This document shows, piece after piece, positions 1 to 9,774 of a DNA stretch of 64,000 nucleotides. The notes below the pieces were generated by a model. It was not told where the DNA came from and did not search any database. It saw only the letters and a program-made list of their open reading frames with translations. The stretch comes from Acidianus infernus (GTDB taxonomy: Archaea; Thermoproteota; Thermoprotei_A; Sulfolobales; Sulfolobaceae). The stretch's first letter is position 1. Every line of letters begins with the position of its first letter. A program made the translations under genes and the position numbers. The stretch lies in the NCBI RefSeq assembly GCF_009729545.1, contig NZ_WFIY01000004.1, positions 966,001 to 1,030,000 on the forward strand, in the 5' to 3' direction.

Positions 1-547
<547 letters not shown>

Positions 548-569
548 GATTATTAAACATTAATAGAAG

Positions 570-1679
570 ATGCAATCTCAGCAAAATATTATGGAAATAC
601 TCAATAGTATTGTTGTAAATTATGTTTCAAAATATCTAGCAATTACTTCTCTTGATGATTATGTAGAGTTAAACAGTACTACTTCTCCTTCTGTTTTAGA
701 AAATGAGGATATATTCTTTGAAGTTCATCCTTCTTCTTTTACTCAGGAAATTTATGCAGTAGATGGAAGTAGCAGGAGCTTTGTATCTGGTAAAGGTATA
801 ATAAGCGTCTCAGCTGTCGCGATTTCATCTTCCTCAATTCCTATTTATGGAGTTTATCCTTCTTTAGATGGAGAAAAAGAGCTAGAACTAAAAGAACCTT
901 TTATAGCCGTAGCTTCCTCAGTATCCGAGAATTCTAAAATTGACCCTTACCTATATTTTGGTCCTTATGTCTCTCCAATTTCAATAACAGGAGATCCTTT
1001 TTATTCAACTGAAGGATTTGAGGTTATAGAAAGCGAAATAAGATCAGTATTAGAAACTAAGGCGCTAAACGTTGTTAAAGGCAAAGGTAAAATAATAGTT
1101 GATGGCCCTCTTTTTCCTTCCTATTTGTATTTAACTTCAAAGTTTAAGGAAAAAATTTTGGAAGAAAGAAAAAAGATAATAGATAGTAATTTTATAGGTA
1201 TAGTGAAAAGATTAGATAAATCTAGAGTATTAATTGATTCAATAGATGATAGAACAAGGTCAATAATTTACCAAAAATTTAGGATTGACCCAAAAATATT
1301 CCTCTCCGACGAGTCCTTTATACTTCATCTTGTAAGGTTTAATTATTCGCCACCTTACAAAATTCTTGCATTAGGTCCTTTCTCTAAGAGAATATGCAAC
1401 AATACGACAGTTTATATGTATTACTTAATTATTCCTTTTCATCCTTACGTTTCCAAATTCTCCATCTTAAGAATAGAGACACTAACTAAAGATCCAACAA
1501 TTTTGGGAATGATAGCATCTATGGGGATAACAAAGGACGGAATTCCGCCATTATTAGCTTTGGCAGACTTTAAAGCAAAGAAGACCAGTTTAGCTCTCTA
1601 TAGATACATAGTATCCATAGTAGAAAGGCTAGGAATTCAGGCTAGCTTCTACAGTAGGCTATCCGGTGAGCTCGCTTGA
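570..1679 (+). CDS. nurA: NurA-like 5'-3' nuclease (first copy)
   Basis: NurA is a manganese-dependent nuclease that works with the HerA translocase in DNA end resection and repair. The N-terminal part holds IYAVDGSSRSF, matching the first catalytic Asp motif, and the middle holds KIIVDGPLFP, the second conserved Asp motif. Length (369 aa) fits the family. A TATA-like CATATTTAAATA lies at about 531-541, upstream of the ATG. The stop codon overlaps the start of the HerA-like gene by 4 bases, so the two are translated together. There is no mre11 or rad50 beside it, and a second NurA-like gene lies at 37306-38544, so this may not be the canonical copy. Confidence 0.85.
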   Translation: MQSQQNIMEILNSIVVNYVSKYLAITSLDDYVELNSTTSPSVLENEDIFFEVHPSSFTQEIYAVDGSSRSFVSGKGIISVSAVAISSSSIPIYGVYPSLDGEKELELKEPFIAVASSVSENSKIDPYLYFGPYVSPISITGDPFYSTEGFEVIESEIRSVLETKALNVVKGKGKIIVDGPLFPSYLYLTSKFKEKILEERKKIIDSNFIGIVKRLDKSRVLIDSIDDRTRSIIYQKFRIDPKIFLSDESFILHLVRFNYSPPYKILALGPFSKRICNNTTVYMYYLIIPFHPYVSKFSILRIETLTKDPTILGMIASMGITKDGIPPLLALADFKAKKTSLALYRYIVSIVERLGIQASFYSRLSGELA

Positions 1680-3487
1680 CCAGCGATGAGTTAATCAATA
1701 ACATTAAAGATCGAGTTGATAAAGCAAAAGCTTTAGCAATAACTCTAGGTAGCATTATAGGAAAAGTATCTCCAAATTCTCCAAATAAAATAGATGAGGA
1801 AAACTATACAGTTAACGTTATTGTGGATCCTTATACTTATTATAAATACTCATTTTTAGGTAGAATAGGAGTTTTTCTTGGCGCAATAGATATAAAAACA
1901 CTTTATTTCATTTTATTAAGAGTAATAGGATACGAGAGGAGTGATGTAAAATCGTTTCTTTTTGATAATAATTTCATGAGTAATGTTGAAGAAGAAACTC
2001 CAGGGACTTTGATAAATAACGTTACACTAAAATGTGAAATGTTAACTAAAATAGATATACTTTCATCATCTGAACCATCTCCTGCAGATATTGTAATAGA
2101 ACCTCAGTCTCCAGTCATTTTACCAAATGCTGACTTGATAGAGAGGTCATTAAGCCTTAATAGAGGGCTATTAAAAGTTGGGACTTTAGATTACCTAGAT
2201 CTAGATGTTAAAGTTAGTTTAAGTCTAGATGATTTGAATTATCACGCATTAATTATAGGAACTACTGGAGCAGGAAAGACTTCCTTCATAAAAGACTTAA
2301 TTTCCGGTTTATATATGATAGGCGAGGAAGGTACAAAAGTATTCATATTAGATGCTACTGGTGATTATTATCACATTTTCTTACCACCAGACTTTACAGA
2401 TAAAGGAGTAAAGAAGGGTATTGCAGAATTTGAGAAATTATATGGCAAATTAAATAAACTAGAAACAGATGTAATATTCCCCATAACAAAGACCTGGGTT
2501 AGAAAATACGCTAAATCTGGAAAGATAGAATCTATTACTTCGGCATATCATGAGCTATACGTCAAACCTCTTTTGGAGTACCTTGACATGAAAGGCCTTA
2601 AAGTATATTCCTCAGTTTTAGGAAATCAAATAATTTTGTCAAATAGTCAGTGGAATTCAAAGATAAATCTTCATCCCTTTTTCTTTAGGTACCGAGACGT
2701 TAGGAAAATCTTATATAAACTTAATCCTTACTTCAGTGAGCAAGCTTCTCATTTCCTTAAAATATTTTCCTCAAGTAAGGAAGCTAAGGAATGTAAAACT
2801 TTGGAGAAATTAATAGACTTACTGAACGATTCCGAGTTTGATAAGTTTAAATTACACAAGAGTACAAGGGAAAATATTCTAAGGGGATTATACTTACTTA
2901 GAGAAACAGAACTATTTGACTTAAAGGCTCAAAGAGACCTTTTAGTTAATGTAGTGAAAAATTCTGGAAGTTTAATAATTTTTGATATTTATAACGGAGA
3001 GTTAGATGATCTCTCTCAGAAAATACTGACTTACTACTTCCTAGATAGATTATTTGCATATAGAGAAAGGCAAATGAGGGAAGGCAATATTAAAGGAAGA
3101 TTTCTAATAATTATAGATGAAGCTCATAGATTCTTTCCATCGAGTAAAGGCGGTGAGGAAGATACTAATTACGTAAAGAGAGTTGCAGGAAAAATAGCCA
3201 CAATGATGAGGTTAGGAAGAAGGAGAAAAATAGGATTCATATTTTCTACACACAATCCTTCTGATTTGAGCGATATAATAGTTCAATTAGCTAATACAAA
3301 GTTTATTTTCCGTATAAGTAAAGAAATTGCAGAACAGCTTGGTTTAACGCCCACAGAGGCTAAAATGCTTAGTTGGGAAAGGAATGGAGTTGCTTATTTA
3401 ATTTCACCTTGGTTGAGACAAGGAAAAGTAAAAATTAAAGTTCCTGTTCCACCACCTATAGGGCATTATGACTTGTCAAAGACGTGA
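1676..3487 (+). CDS. herA: HerA-like bipolar DNA translocase/ATPase (first copy)
   Basis: This hexameric FtsK/HerA-family ATPase would drive DNA through the NurA nuclease. The sequence shows IEPQSPVILP, a HerA N-terminal element, Walker A GTTGAGKTS near residue 197, Walker B FLIIIDEAHRF near residue 478, and a C-terminal segment DIIVQLANTKFIFRIS in the sensor/arginine-finger region. At 603 aa it is about 100 residues longer than typical archaeal HerA. The TTG start at 1676 overlaps the nurA stop (TTGA) and is preceded by GGTGAG at about 1666, a clear ribosome binding site. The next gene again overlaps by 4 bases, so an operon is likely. Confidence 0.85.
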   Translation: MTSDELINNIKDRVDKAKALAITLGSIIGKVSPNSPNKIDEENYTVNVIVDPYTYYKYSFLGRIGVFLGAIDIKTLYFILLRVIGYERSDVKSFLFDNNFMSNVEEETPGTLINNVTLKCEMLTKIDILSSSEPSPADIVIEPQSPVILPNADLIERSLSLNRGLLKVGTLDYLDLDVKVSLSLDDLNYHALIIGTTGAGKTSFIKDLISGLYMIGEEGTKVFILDATGDYYHIFLPPDFTDKGVKKGIAEFEKLYGKLNKLETDVIFPITKTWVRKYAKSGKIESITSAYHELYVKPLLEYLDMKGLKVYSSVLGNQIILSNSQWNSKINLHPFFFRYRDVRKILYKLNPYFSEQASHFLKIFSSSKEAKECKTLEKLIDLLNDSEFDKFKLHKSTRENILRGLYLLRETELFDLKAQRDLLVNVVKNSGSLIIFDIYNGELDDLSQKILTYYFLDRLFAYRERQMREGNIKGRFLIIIDEAHRFFPSSKGGEEDTNYVKRVAGKIATMMRLGRRRKIGFIFSTHNPSDLSDIIVQLANTKFIFRISKEIAEQLGLTPTEAKMLSWERNGVAYLISPWLRQGKVKIKVPVPPPIGHYDLSKT

Positions 3488-3867
3488 TAAAAATGATTAA
3501 AGAAGAACTTCTTTTGTATATAAAAGAAGGTAGAAAGGAAGATTTTCTTAAGAAGATATCATCAATATTGCCTCCATCAGATGACGTTAGTATTTCTTTA
3601 GGCAAAATGGGGCTTTATGAATACGTTATTGATAGGAACGGCTTTAGTTTAATTCAAATGGCTGAAGATGAATATTTGCCTTATCTTTCTTCAAACGAAA
3701 AGAGAATAGAATTTCATCAAATACCAAAGACACTAATAGAAAAAATCGATTACGTGAAAGTCCTAGAACAACTAAAATCTATTTTAGAGCAGTTTGGAGG
3801 AAGAGATAAAAAATACTCCTCCTTAGCTAAGGAAGTAGGTGAGCTAATTGAAGCTCTCAGAAACTAA
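3484..3867 (+). CDS. Conserved-looking small protein in nurA-herA operon, function unknown
   Basis: I do not recognise this 127-aa protein. It is soluble, charged and probably mostly helical, with no visible metal or nucleotide motif. The GTG start at 3484 overlaps the herA stop by 4 bases (GTGA); an ATG at 3493 is an alternative start. Its 3' end overlaps the next gene by 20 bases. Tight coupling with nurA and herA suggests a role linked to DNA processing, but this rests on position only. Confidence 0.7.
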   Translation: MIKMIKEELLLYIKEGRKEDFLKKISSILPPSDDVSISLGKMGLYEYVIDRNGFSLIQMAEDEYLPYLSSNEKRIEFHQIPKTLIEKIDYVKVLEQLKSILEQFGGRDKKYSSLAKEVGELIEALRN

Positions 3868-4768
3868 GGTAAGGACTCAGAATATTGTACATTATGAACA
3901 AACAAATTTCATGGGAAGACTACACGGAGGCGACATGTTGAAATTTCTAGTAGACACTGGGATGCTTTCTGCAATAAAAGTTGCAAAGACTACTAGTGTA
4001 ATAGCCTCTCTAGATAATGTAGTATTTAAAAAAGGAGCAAATCTAGGTGATATAATTGAAGTAGAGGCTTACGTAGCGTATGTTGGAAATACCTCAATGG
4101 AGGTTGAAATGTCAGCATATAGAGGAGATGAGAAAATAGTTACTGCAACTGGAGTTTACGTTAAAATAGACGAGAATTTTAGACCGCAAAAAGTTGGTGA
4201 GGTAATAGACTACGATAATGAGGAAGAGAGGGCTATAATTGAGAGGGCAATGAAAAGAAGACAGAATAGGATAAGAAGTATGAAAAGTAATGAAGATCAA
4301 ACAAAAGGTCTAAGGTTTAGGATAACAAATGCTGTATATATATCTCCTGACCTAACTTATGATGGCAAAATAATCTCTGCCGGCAAACTTCTTAAAATGA
4401 TGGACGACTTAGGTGGTTCTTTGGCTTTAAAATTCATAGGTTATAGAGGATATGACAAGTACTCTGATACCGTGGTTACTGTCGCAATATCCAACATGAG
4501 CTTTTATTCCCCAATAAAGCTCGGGGATATAATAGAAATTAACGCAGGTTTAACTTATGTAGGCAGAACATCACTTGACGTTTTAATCAATGTTTTCAAA
4601 AACGGTAAAGAAAAAGTTACGGAGGCTTACTTCTCATATGTAAGGGTTGATAATGAAGGCAAACCTAAGGAAATGCCTAGATATTACCCAGAAACTGAAG
4701 TAGAGAAAAAGCTATGGCAGGAGGCTATAAATAGGAGGAATTTGCAAATCAAGGAGAAAAATCTTTAA
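3848..4768 (+). CDS. Tandem hotdog-fold acyl-CoA thioesterase
   Basis: The protein holds two hotdog domains. The first (about residues 5-130) carries MGRLHGGDML, the acyl-CoA hydrolase motif of the BFIT/YciA type; the second (about 155-285) repeats the fold with ISAGKLLKMMDD and YVGRTSLDVLINVF. It should hydrolyse acyl-CoA thioesters in the cytosol. The start is TTG at 3848: GGTGAG at 3838-3843 is a good ribosome binding site and the first domain begins immediately. The second domain lacks the HGG signature, so it may be structural. It is the last gene of the nurA-herA operon, although lipid metabolism is not an obvious partner. Confidence 0.85.
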   Translation: MKLSETKVRTQNIVHYEQTNFMGRLHGGDMLKFLVDTGMLSAIKVAKTTSVIASLDNVVFKKGANLGDIIEVEAYVAYVGNTSMEVEMSAYRGDEKIVTATGVYVKIDENFRPQKVGEVIDYDNEEERAIIERAMKRRQNRIRSMKSNEDQTKGLRFRITNAVYISPDLTYDGKIISAGKLLKMMDDLGGSLALKFIGYRGYDKYSDTVVTVAISNMSFYSPIKLGDIIEINAGLTYVGRTSLDVLINVFKNGKEKVTEAYFSYVRVDNEGKPKEMPRYYPETEVEKKLWQEAINRRNLQIKEKNL

Positions 4769-4788
4769 TTTAATCTAAGTTCCTTCTC

Positions 4789-6015
4789 ATGATGAATTAT
4801 TTATCCTTAGCAGCGATGATTATAACATATTCTCTAATAGCTACCAGAGGTATTACTAAAATACCTCCATGGGCTTCAATGTTTTTTGGAGGAGTATTAA
4901 TGATAGTACTAGGAGTATTAACTCCAGAGAAGGCTTTATCTGCGATTAACCTTGACGTAATCCTTTTCCTTATAACCATTTTTACGTTTGCCTCATCTCT
5001 AGAAGTTTCCGGATTTCTTAAATACATTGCATATGCTATAATTTCTAAGTTTAAAAGACCAGATAAGGTACTCTTTAGTGTCCTAGTTACTTCTGGTCTG
5101 CTCTCTAATCTAGTTACAAATGACGGATTATCAGCAAGTTGGACCCCAGTAATTTTGGAAATGAAGAAGGAAATGAAAATAGACGAAAAACCTTTCCTTT
5201 ATGCATTAGCTTTTGGTGTAACAATAGGAAGCGTTATGCTTCCCACTGGAAATCCTCAAAATCTTTTAATAGCTCTAGATTCGGGAATAAAGAATCCATT
5301 TCTAGTATTTATAGAATATTTATCAATTCCTACTCTACTTAACCTAGTATTAACTTATCCAATCTTAAGGCTGATGTTTAGGAAATATTTGCCCAATCTT
5401 ACGTTTAATCCTGATAAAATAGAAATAGAAAATAAAAGGTTAGCTTATTCATCTTTTATTCTTCTTTTAATAACTATAGTTCTATTTTTCACATTAAGTT
5501 ACGTCGGTATAGATATACTTCTAGGCTCTCTTATCACATCTTCAATTTTACTTTTAATATCCCCAGAGAGAAGAGATATTGTAAGGAGAATAGATTGGAG
5601 CACTATAATTTTCTTCATAGGTTTATTTATATTTACAGAAGGAATACTCTGCGGGGGTGTAATTGCAGAAATGTCAAAATTTTTGCCACCGCCAACATCA
5701 GTTCTTCTCATATTCATATCTTCAATTCTTTTAAGTCAAATTTTATCAAACGTTCCTCTAGTTGCAATTTACATTCCAATAATGTTTGAATATCATTCAA
5801 CTAGTATTGCCGATTGGTTAGCTCTAGCTGCAGGGAGTACAATAGCTGGAAATCTTACTTTAATAGGTGCTGCAAGTAATATAATAATTTCGGAAGCATC
5901 AGAAAATAGAGGAGGAAAAGGATTCGGATTTTTCGAATTTATAGCTTACTCATTACCGGTACTTTTATTAAATTCCTTTATCCTTTACTTATTTCTTTTG
6001 TTGGAAGCTCCTTGA
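4789..6015 (+). CDS. ArsB/NhaD/SLC13-type anion permease
   Basis: This 408-aa membrane protein has about 10-11 hydrophobic segments. It shows the two half-site loops of the ion transporter superfamily: SNLVTNDGL then LPTGNPQNLLIAL in the first half, and LSNVPLVAIY then LIGAASNIIISE in the second. These are typical of ArsB, NhaD and SLC13/CitM relatives. Likely substrates are arsenite, another oxyanion or a dicarboxylate coupled to protons or sodium; the sequence does not decide. The gene starts 20 bases after the thioesterase gene and overlaps the convergent acyl-CoA dehydrogenase by 27 bases. No ArsR or ArsA neighbour is present, which argues against a dedicated arsenic operon. Confidence 0.8.
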   Translation: MMNYLSLAAMIITYSLIATRGITKIPPWASMFFGGVLMIVLGVLTPEKALSAINLDVILFLITIFTFASSLEVSGFLKYIAYAIISKFKRPDKVLFSVLVTSGLLSNLVTNDGLSASWTPVILEMKKEMKIDEKPFLYALAFGVTIGSVMLPTGNPQNLLIALDSGIKNPFLVFIEYLSIPTLLNLVLTYPILRLMFRKYLPNLTFNPDKIEIENKRLAYSSFILLLITIVLFFTLSYVGIDILLGSLITSSILLLISPERRDIVRRIDWSTIIFFIGLFIFTEGILCGGVIAEMSKFLPPPTSVLLIFISSILLSQILSNVPLVAIYIPIMFEYHSTSIADWLALAAGSTIAGNLTLIGAASNIIISEASENRGGKGFGFFEFIAYSLPVLLLNSFILYLFLLLEAP

Positions 6016-7125
6016 TACTGCAAGCAATTGCATTTCATTAGTCCCCTCGGCTATTTCCATTATTTTCGCATCCCTATACAATCTCTCAACTTTAGAACCT
6101 CTATTTAATCCGTGACCTCCGAAAATATGTAAAGCAGTTCTAGTAGTTTCCGCAGCAGTAACTGCAGCAAAATACTTAGCCATAGATGCCTCTGTTAATG
6201 CCTCAACTCCTTTATCCAATAGAGAAGCAGCTCTCCAAGTTAAGAGTCTTGCGGCCTCAACTTTTATATAAGCGTCAGCTAAGTTAAAGCCTATCCACTC
6301 CTGTTCTATTAATGCCTTACCGAACTGTTTTCTGGTAGATGCTCTATTAATAGCCTCCTCTACCGCACCTCTGGCAATTCCTACTGCTATTCCGGCATAG
6401 CCGTTCCTGCTTATCATCAATGCTTTTATAGCTCCTCTAAACGCGTCTCCTTCTTTTCCTATTATTGAATCCTTAGGAATTCTAACATTGTTAAATTTAA
6501 CATAAGATACTCCTGCTCCCCTAATGCCCATTAAATCTAACTTATGAATTTCTATTCCGGGTAGTTTAGAGTCTATTAATAGTAGTGAAATTCCGTTCTT
6601 GTCTCCGGGATTACCGCTAGTCCTAGCTAAAACAACCATTTTTGTTGAAAATGAGGCAGCGCTTGTAAATATTTTCTCTCCGTTAAGTACTAACTCATTT
6701 CCATCTGGTTTAGCTGTAGTTTGAAGTGCTCCTAGATCTGAACCTGCAGTAGGTTCAGTTAAGGCTACTGCATAAATTTCTTTTGCTTTCACGCCTCTTT
6801 CAATCCAATCTTTAGCAGAATCTCCCCCTATTGACAAAAGTAGTTGTAATGCATTAAGCTGAGTATGAAGGCTGTGGGAGGCTCCTCCACTTTCGCTTCC
6901 TAATTCTTCAGTTGCTATTGCAAAAGCTATTTCTCCTAAACCTAAACCACCATACTTTGTTGGTATCTTCATGCCTAGTAAGTCCATTTCCCCGAAGTCC
7001 TTAACTATTTTATCTCCTCCGTCGTTAGTTTCATCCATGGTCTTTGCGTAATCTTTTACAACTTTTTGTGTATAATCCCTTACTTTATTTCTATATTCTT
7101 CTAATTCTTTTGAAAGTTCAAACAT
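5989..7125 (-). CDS. Acyl-CoA dehydrogenase
   Basis: This FAD enzyme oxidises acyl-CoA to enoyl-CoA in fatty acid breakdown. Visible family motifs are YAVALTEPTAGSD (FAD/substrate loop), the RKQFGKALIEQEW helix and the C-terminal IAEGTNEMQLL segment with the usual catalytic glutamate region. I place the start at ATG 7125 (MFELSKELEEYRN), which matches family N-termini; an in-frame ATG at 7188 would add 21 atypical residues. AT-rich TATA-like sequence lies just upstream of 7125. It stands alone on the minus strand and converges with the permease gene. Confidence 0.9.
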   Translation of the reverse strand: MFELSKELEEYRNKVRDYTQKVVKDYAKTMDETNDGGDKIVKDFGEMDLLGMKIPTKYGGLGLGEIAFAIATEELGSESGGASHSLHTQLNALQLLLSIGGDSAKDWIERGVKAKEIYAVALTEPTAGSDLGALQTTAKPDGNELVLNGEKIFTSAASFSTKMVVLARTSGNPGDKNGISLLLIDSKLPGIEIHKLDLMGIRGAGVSYVKFNNVRIPKDSIIGKEGDAFRGAIKALMISRNGYAGIAVGIARGAVEEAINRASTRKQFGKALIEQEWIGFNLADAYIKVEAARLLTWRAASLLDKGVEALTEASMAKYFAAVTAAETTRTALHIFGGHGLNRGSKVERLYRDAKIMEIAEGTNEMQLLAVSRSFQQKK

Positions 7126-7252
7126 AAATCTCGTTATATAAAGAGTATAAGCAATATTAAATCTTATCTTATGGAAGTAATAATTCATGATTACAGTTTT
7201 TATTTATGAGAGATCGGGGATAGATTTAAAATCTACAATAGCATAAATGATC

Positions 7253-7313
7253 ACAAGGGGTATCTAGCCCTAGACAGCCCCGCAGAGGGTAAGGATGAAG
7301 AGGGTTTCCTGCC
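7253..7313 (+). promoter_or_regulatory. GC-rich, possibly structured 5' leader of the prepilin peptidase gene
   Basis: A TTTAAA box at 7225-7230 predicts transcription start near 7253, about 60 bases before the GTG at 7314. The leader is strikingly GC-rich for this genome. It can fold into a hairpin at 7257-7281 (GGGG/CCCC and TCTA/TAGA around a GCCC loop), followed by a possible GCAG/CTGC helix at 7282-7312. A Shine-Dalgarno-like GAGG sits near 7300 inside the second helix. Most genes here look leaderless, so this is unusual. It could instead be an independent small RNA. Confidence 0.4.
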
Positions 7314-8024
7314 GTGTTGATATATTTTCTTCAAATTGTTTTAACATCAGTAATGCTTATCCACGTTTCTATCTTGGATTTAAAATATAGAGAAGTGGAT
7401 TTCAAAATTTGGTTAATTTATCTTCCTTTAGTTGTATTCTTTATTTTTTACGTGCATAAGATTGACCTATTCCTTTATTCCTATTCTCTAGGAGTTTCTG
7501 TTTTTGTCCTCTATATGTTTTATAAACTTTCCCTCATGGGAGGAGCAGATTTAATGGCTATTTTAATTATAGGCTTGTCAAATCCATCAGTTTATCCATT
7601 GTTTTTCCCAACTTTTTCAGAGTTAGGAATGGAGCCTCTAGTTGTTATTCTCTATTCTTCAATCTCCGTCTTTCTAGTTAGTTTATATAATTTAGCAAAA
7701 TATTTCAAATACACGAAGGGAATGCCGTTTAGCAAGAGAATAATCCTAGCTTTAAGCGCCAAAAGAATGAAAGTTAAAGATTTCCTTAACTCTAGCTTTC
7801 TTTTCCCTCTAACTCAAGTTGATGATGACGGTAATGTAACTCTTAGGAGTACTTTCTCAATAGAAGAGGACGATAAGGAGTGGAAGCAGAAGTTCAGGAA
7901 ACTAGTTGAGGAAAGGAGGATTAGCGAAGATTCGTATATTTGGGTTGCGTGGGGTGTCCCAGTTCTTCCTTTCATGCTTATAGGCTATTTATTAAGTCTC
8001 GTCATAGGTTTTCCATTTACATGA
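7314..8024 (+). CDS. pibD: Prepilin/pre-archaellin peptidase (PibD-type aspartic protease)
   Basis: PibD is a membrane aspartic peptidase that removes class III signal peptides from pilins, archaellins and, in Sulfolobales, several sugar-binding proteins. The sequence has several membrane segments and both catalytic aspartates: Asp in ILDLKYREV near residue 22 and the GxGD-like MGGADLMA near residue 78. A soluble region (about 145-205) precedes a last membrane helix. At 236 aa it fits the archaeal family. The start is GTG 7314, with TTG 7317 as an alternative. It follows the GC-rich leader described at 7253-7313 and has no archaellum genes next to it. Confidence 0.88.
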   Translation: MLIYFLQIVLTSVMLIHVSILDLKYREVDFKIWLIYLPLVVFFIFYVHKIDLFLYSYSLGVSVFVLYMFYKLSLMGGADLMAILIIGLSNPSVYPLFFPTFSELGMEPLVVILYSSISVFLVSLYNLAKYFKYTKGMPFSKRIILALSAKRMKVKDFLNSSFLFPLTQVDDDGNVTLRSTFSIEEDDKEWKQKFRKLVEERRISEDSYIWVAWGVPVLPFMLIGYLLSLVIGFPFT

Positions 8025-8059
8025 GAACTAATAAACCTCGAAAATAATTTTTACTTGGG

Positions 8060-8929
8060 TTGTATGTATCTAGAATAAAAATTATAGCAGAGAGTTCTAA
8101 CGAACTTGCTAAGAGGGTTAGGAACAGCTTAGATGAGTTAGGATATTTTATAGTAGATAGCAAAGAAGAAGTACAAGTTTATTTTTATCCGATAGAGGAA
8201 ATTATTTATAGAGTAAAGAAGTTCTCTACTAAAACTCCAGTAATAATAGGTGTAACTGACGACGGGAGTTACGTTATTCCTTTGTTCAAAGAAAAATGCG
8301 GCGGTTCCTTTATAGCAGGAATTATTGCTGACCTTTTGGGCTCTCAGTTAGTTTTAACCTCAAGAACTTCCCAACAAGGCGTCTATAGTATTCAAGAGTT
8401 TGCGTGGGTCAATGGTTTAGAAATAATAAATAGAGAAAAAATTGATGAATTGGAGAAAAAACTGCTAAATTCAGGAAAGCTTAAGGTTTATTCTAATAAT
8501 ATAGATATTCATACTGTTGAAGGATACGAATTGACAAGGAAGGAAGAAGATGCTGACATTATAATTAAAACAGATACTGAGGAAGAAGATAAGGAAATTG
8601 ACGATAAAAGGATAATAATGAAGCCCTTATCTTTGGTGATAGCTTTATCGTATTCTAAGGATACTCCTAAAGAAGCTATCTACTATTCAATAATTTCCAC
8701 ATTGAAATCCATAAACATTCTTAGGAGTACTGTAAACTTCATAATTACCTCAGAATCTAAAAATGGGGATAAGAAAATTCAAGACATTGCAAAGTCCTTT
8801 AATTCTACGGTTATTTACGTTAAGGAGAAGCAACCATGCGAGCCTTCCCTAGATTTTGTTAATGCTAGAGTAATATTAAAGAAAACTAAGAGAGCTTACG
8901 GAGTACTAACATGCTTAGGAGTAAAATAA
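8060..8929 (+). CDS. cbiG: CbiG-like cobalt-precorrin-5A hydrolase
   Basis: CbiG opens the lactone of cobalt-precorrin-5A during anaerobic cobalamin synthesis. The central region VIPLFKEKCGGSFIAGIIADLLGSQLVLTSRT (split here over residues about 75-107) matches the CbiG core: a conserved DDG followed by the GG-rich helix and the T-S/T segment. The C-terminal third resembles the small CbiG C-terminal domain but is divergent. At 289 aa it is somewhat short. The start is TTG 8060; the ATG at 8064 is out of frame. No other cob/cbi gene is next to it except the BtuF-like gene downstream, which supports a corrinoid role. Confidence 0.78.
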   Translation: MYVSRIKIIAESSNELAKRVRNSLDELGYFIVDSKEEVQVYFYPIEEIIYRVKKFSTKTPVIIGVTDDGSYVIPLFKEKCGGSFIAGIIADLLGSQLVLTSRTSQQGVYSIQEFAWVNGLEIINREKIDELEKKLLNSGKLKVYSNNIDIHTVEGYELTRKEEDADIIIKTDTEEEDKEIDDKRIIMKPLSLVIALSYSKDTPKEAIYYSIISTLKSINILRSTVNFIITSESKNGDKKIQDIAKSFNSTVIYVKEKQPCEPSLDFVNARVILKKTKRAYGVLTCLGVK

Positions 8930-8967
8930 AATTAAATGGATGGAAGGGAAAAAGAAGAGAAGAGAAT

Positions 8968-9774
8968 ATGAAAATTTATAATCCAGTACTTGACGACTAC
9001 GTAGAAATTAAGAGGCCTTTAAAAAAGATAGTAAGTCTCGATCCTGCTACTACTGAAACATTGTTTTTCTTAGGTTTAGGGGATAAAATTATAGCCACTG
9101 ACGCTTTTAGTTACAGACCAGAAGAGGCAAGGAAATTGCCTAAAATAGGCAGTTATACTCACGTAAACTTGGACTTTTTAGAGGAGAACAGGCCAGATTT
9201 AATATTCTCTACTATGGGTGCCCAGAAGGATTTAACTAAAAAATTGATCAACTTGGGTTTTACAGTTTATCCTATGCAAGTAGCAACTAGCGTAAGTAAG
9301 ATCATAGATAATGTAATTATTATAGCCGAAGTGGTGGACAGAAAAAATGAAGGAAGAGAATTAGTAAATATGCTAAGGAAAAAAATTGCAGAAAACTATA
9401 ATCCTGGAAATATAAAAGTTTACGTAGAATTCGATTTGGGGGGGCCAATAACTATTGGTTTTCCTAGTCACGTCAGTGATGCGATTTCTATAGTAGGAGG
9501 AAAAAATATTTTCGACGATAAGGACGAGGCGTATTTTACTCCCGAAGATAAAGAAATCTTGAACAGAAATCCTGACTTATTCATTTATGAACCAAAAAGG
9601 CTTACAGCATATGAGAAGGAAAGATTTCTAAAAAAGATGGAAGAAAGAGGTTTACAACAATTTAGAGCTAGGCTAGTATTTACTAAAGGCGATTATTTAG
9701 CTCATATGGGCCCTAGTTTTATCTTAGATTCGATACCTTGGTTAAGGTCACTTTTTACGTCTCCTAATAGATAG
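8968..9774 (+). CDS. BtuF-like (cobalamin/siderophore class) binding protein without signal peptide
   Basis: The fold is that of ABC-type cobalamin and iron-siderophore binding proteins: KIVSLDPATTETLFFLGLG at the start, then the long helix and a second lobe ending PSFILDSIPWL. I place the start at ATG 8968, after the purine-rich GAAGAGAAGAGAAT, which removes 19 basic residues that do not fit the family. Neither start gives a signal peptide or membrane anchor, so the protein appears cytosolic, unlike usual BtuF. It follows cbiG by 38 bases, which points to corrinoid handling, perhaps as a scavenger or carrier. No btuC or btuD gene is nearby. Confidence 0.75.
   Translation: MKIYNPVLDDYVEIKRPLKKIVSLDPATTETLFFLGLGDKIIATDAFSYRPEEARKLPKIGSYTHVNLDFLEENRPDLIFSTMGAQKDLTKKLINLGFTVYPMQVATSVSKIIDNVIIIAEVVDRKNEGRELVNMLRKKIAENYNPGNIKVYVEFDLGGPITIGFPSHVSDAISIVGGKNIFDDKDEAYFTPEDKEILNRNPDLFIYEPKRLTAYEKERFLKKMEERGLQQFRARLVFTKGDYLAHMGPSFILDSIPWLRSLFTSPNR

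Noticed and set aside
7248..7313. C/D box sRNA reading of the pibD leader (ATGATCA and AGGATGA)
   Set aside because: No CTGA lies at the required 12-base spacing from either box; the segment is better explained as a leader.
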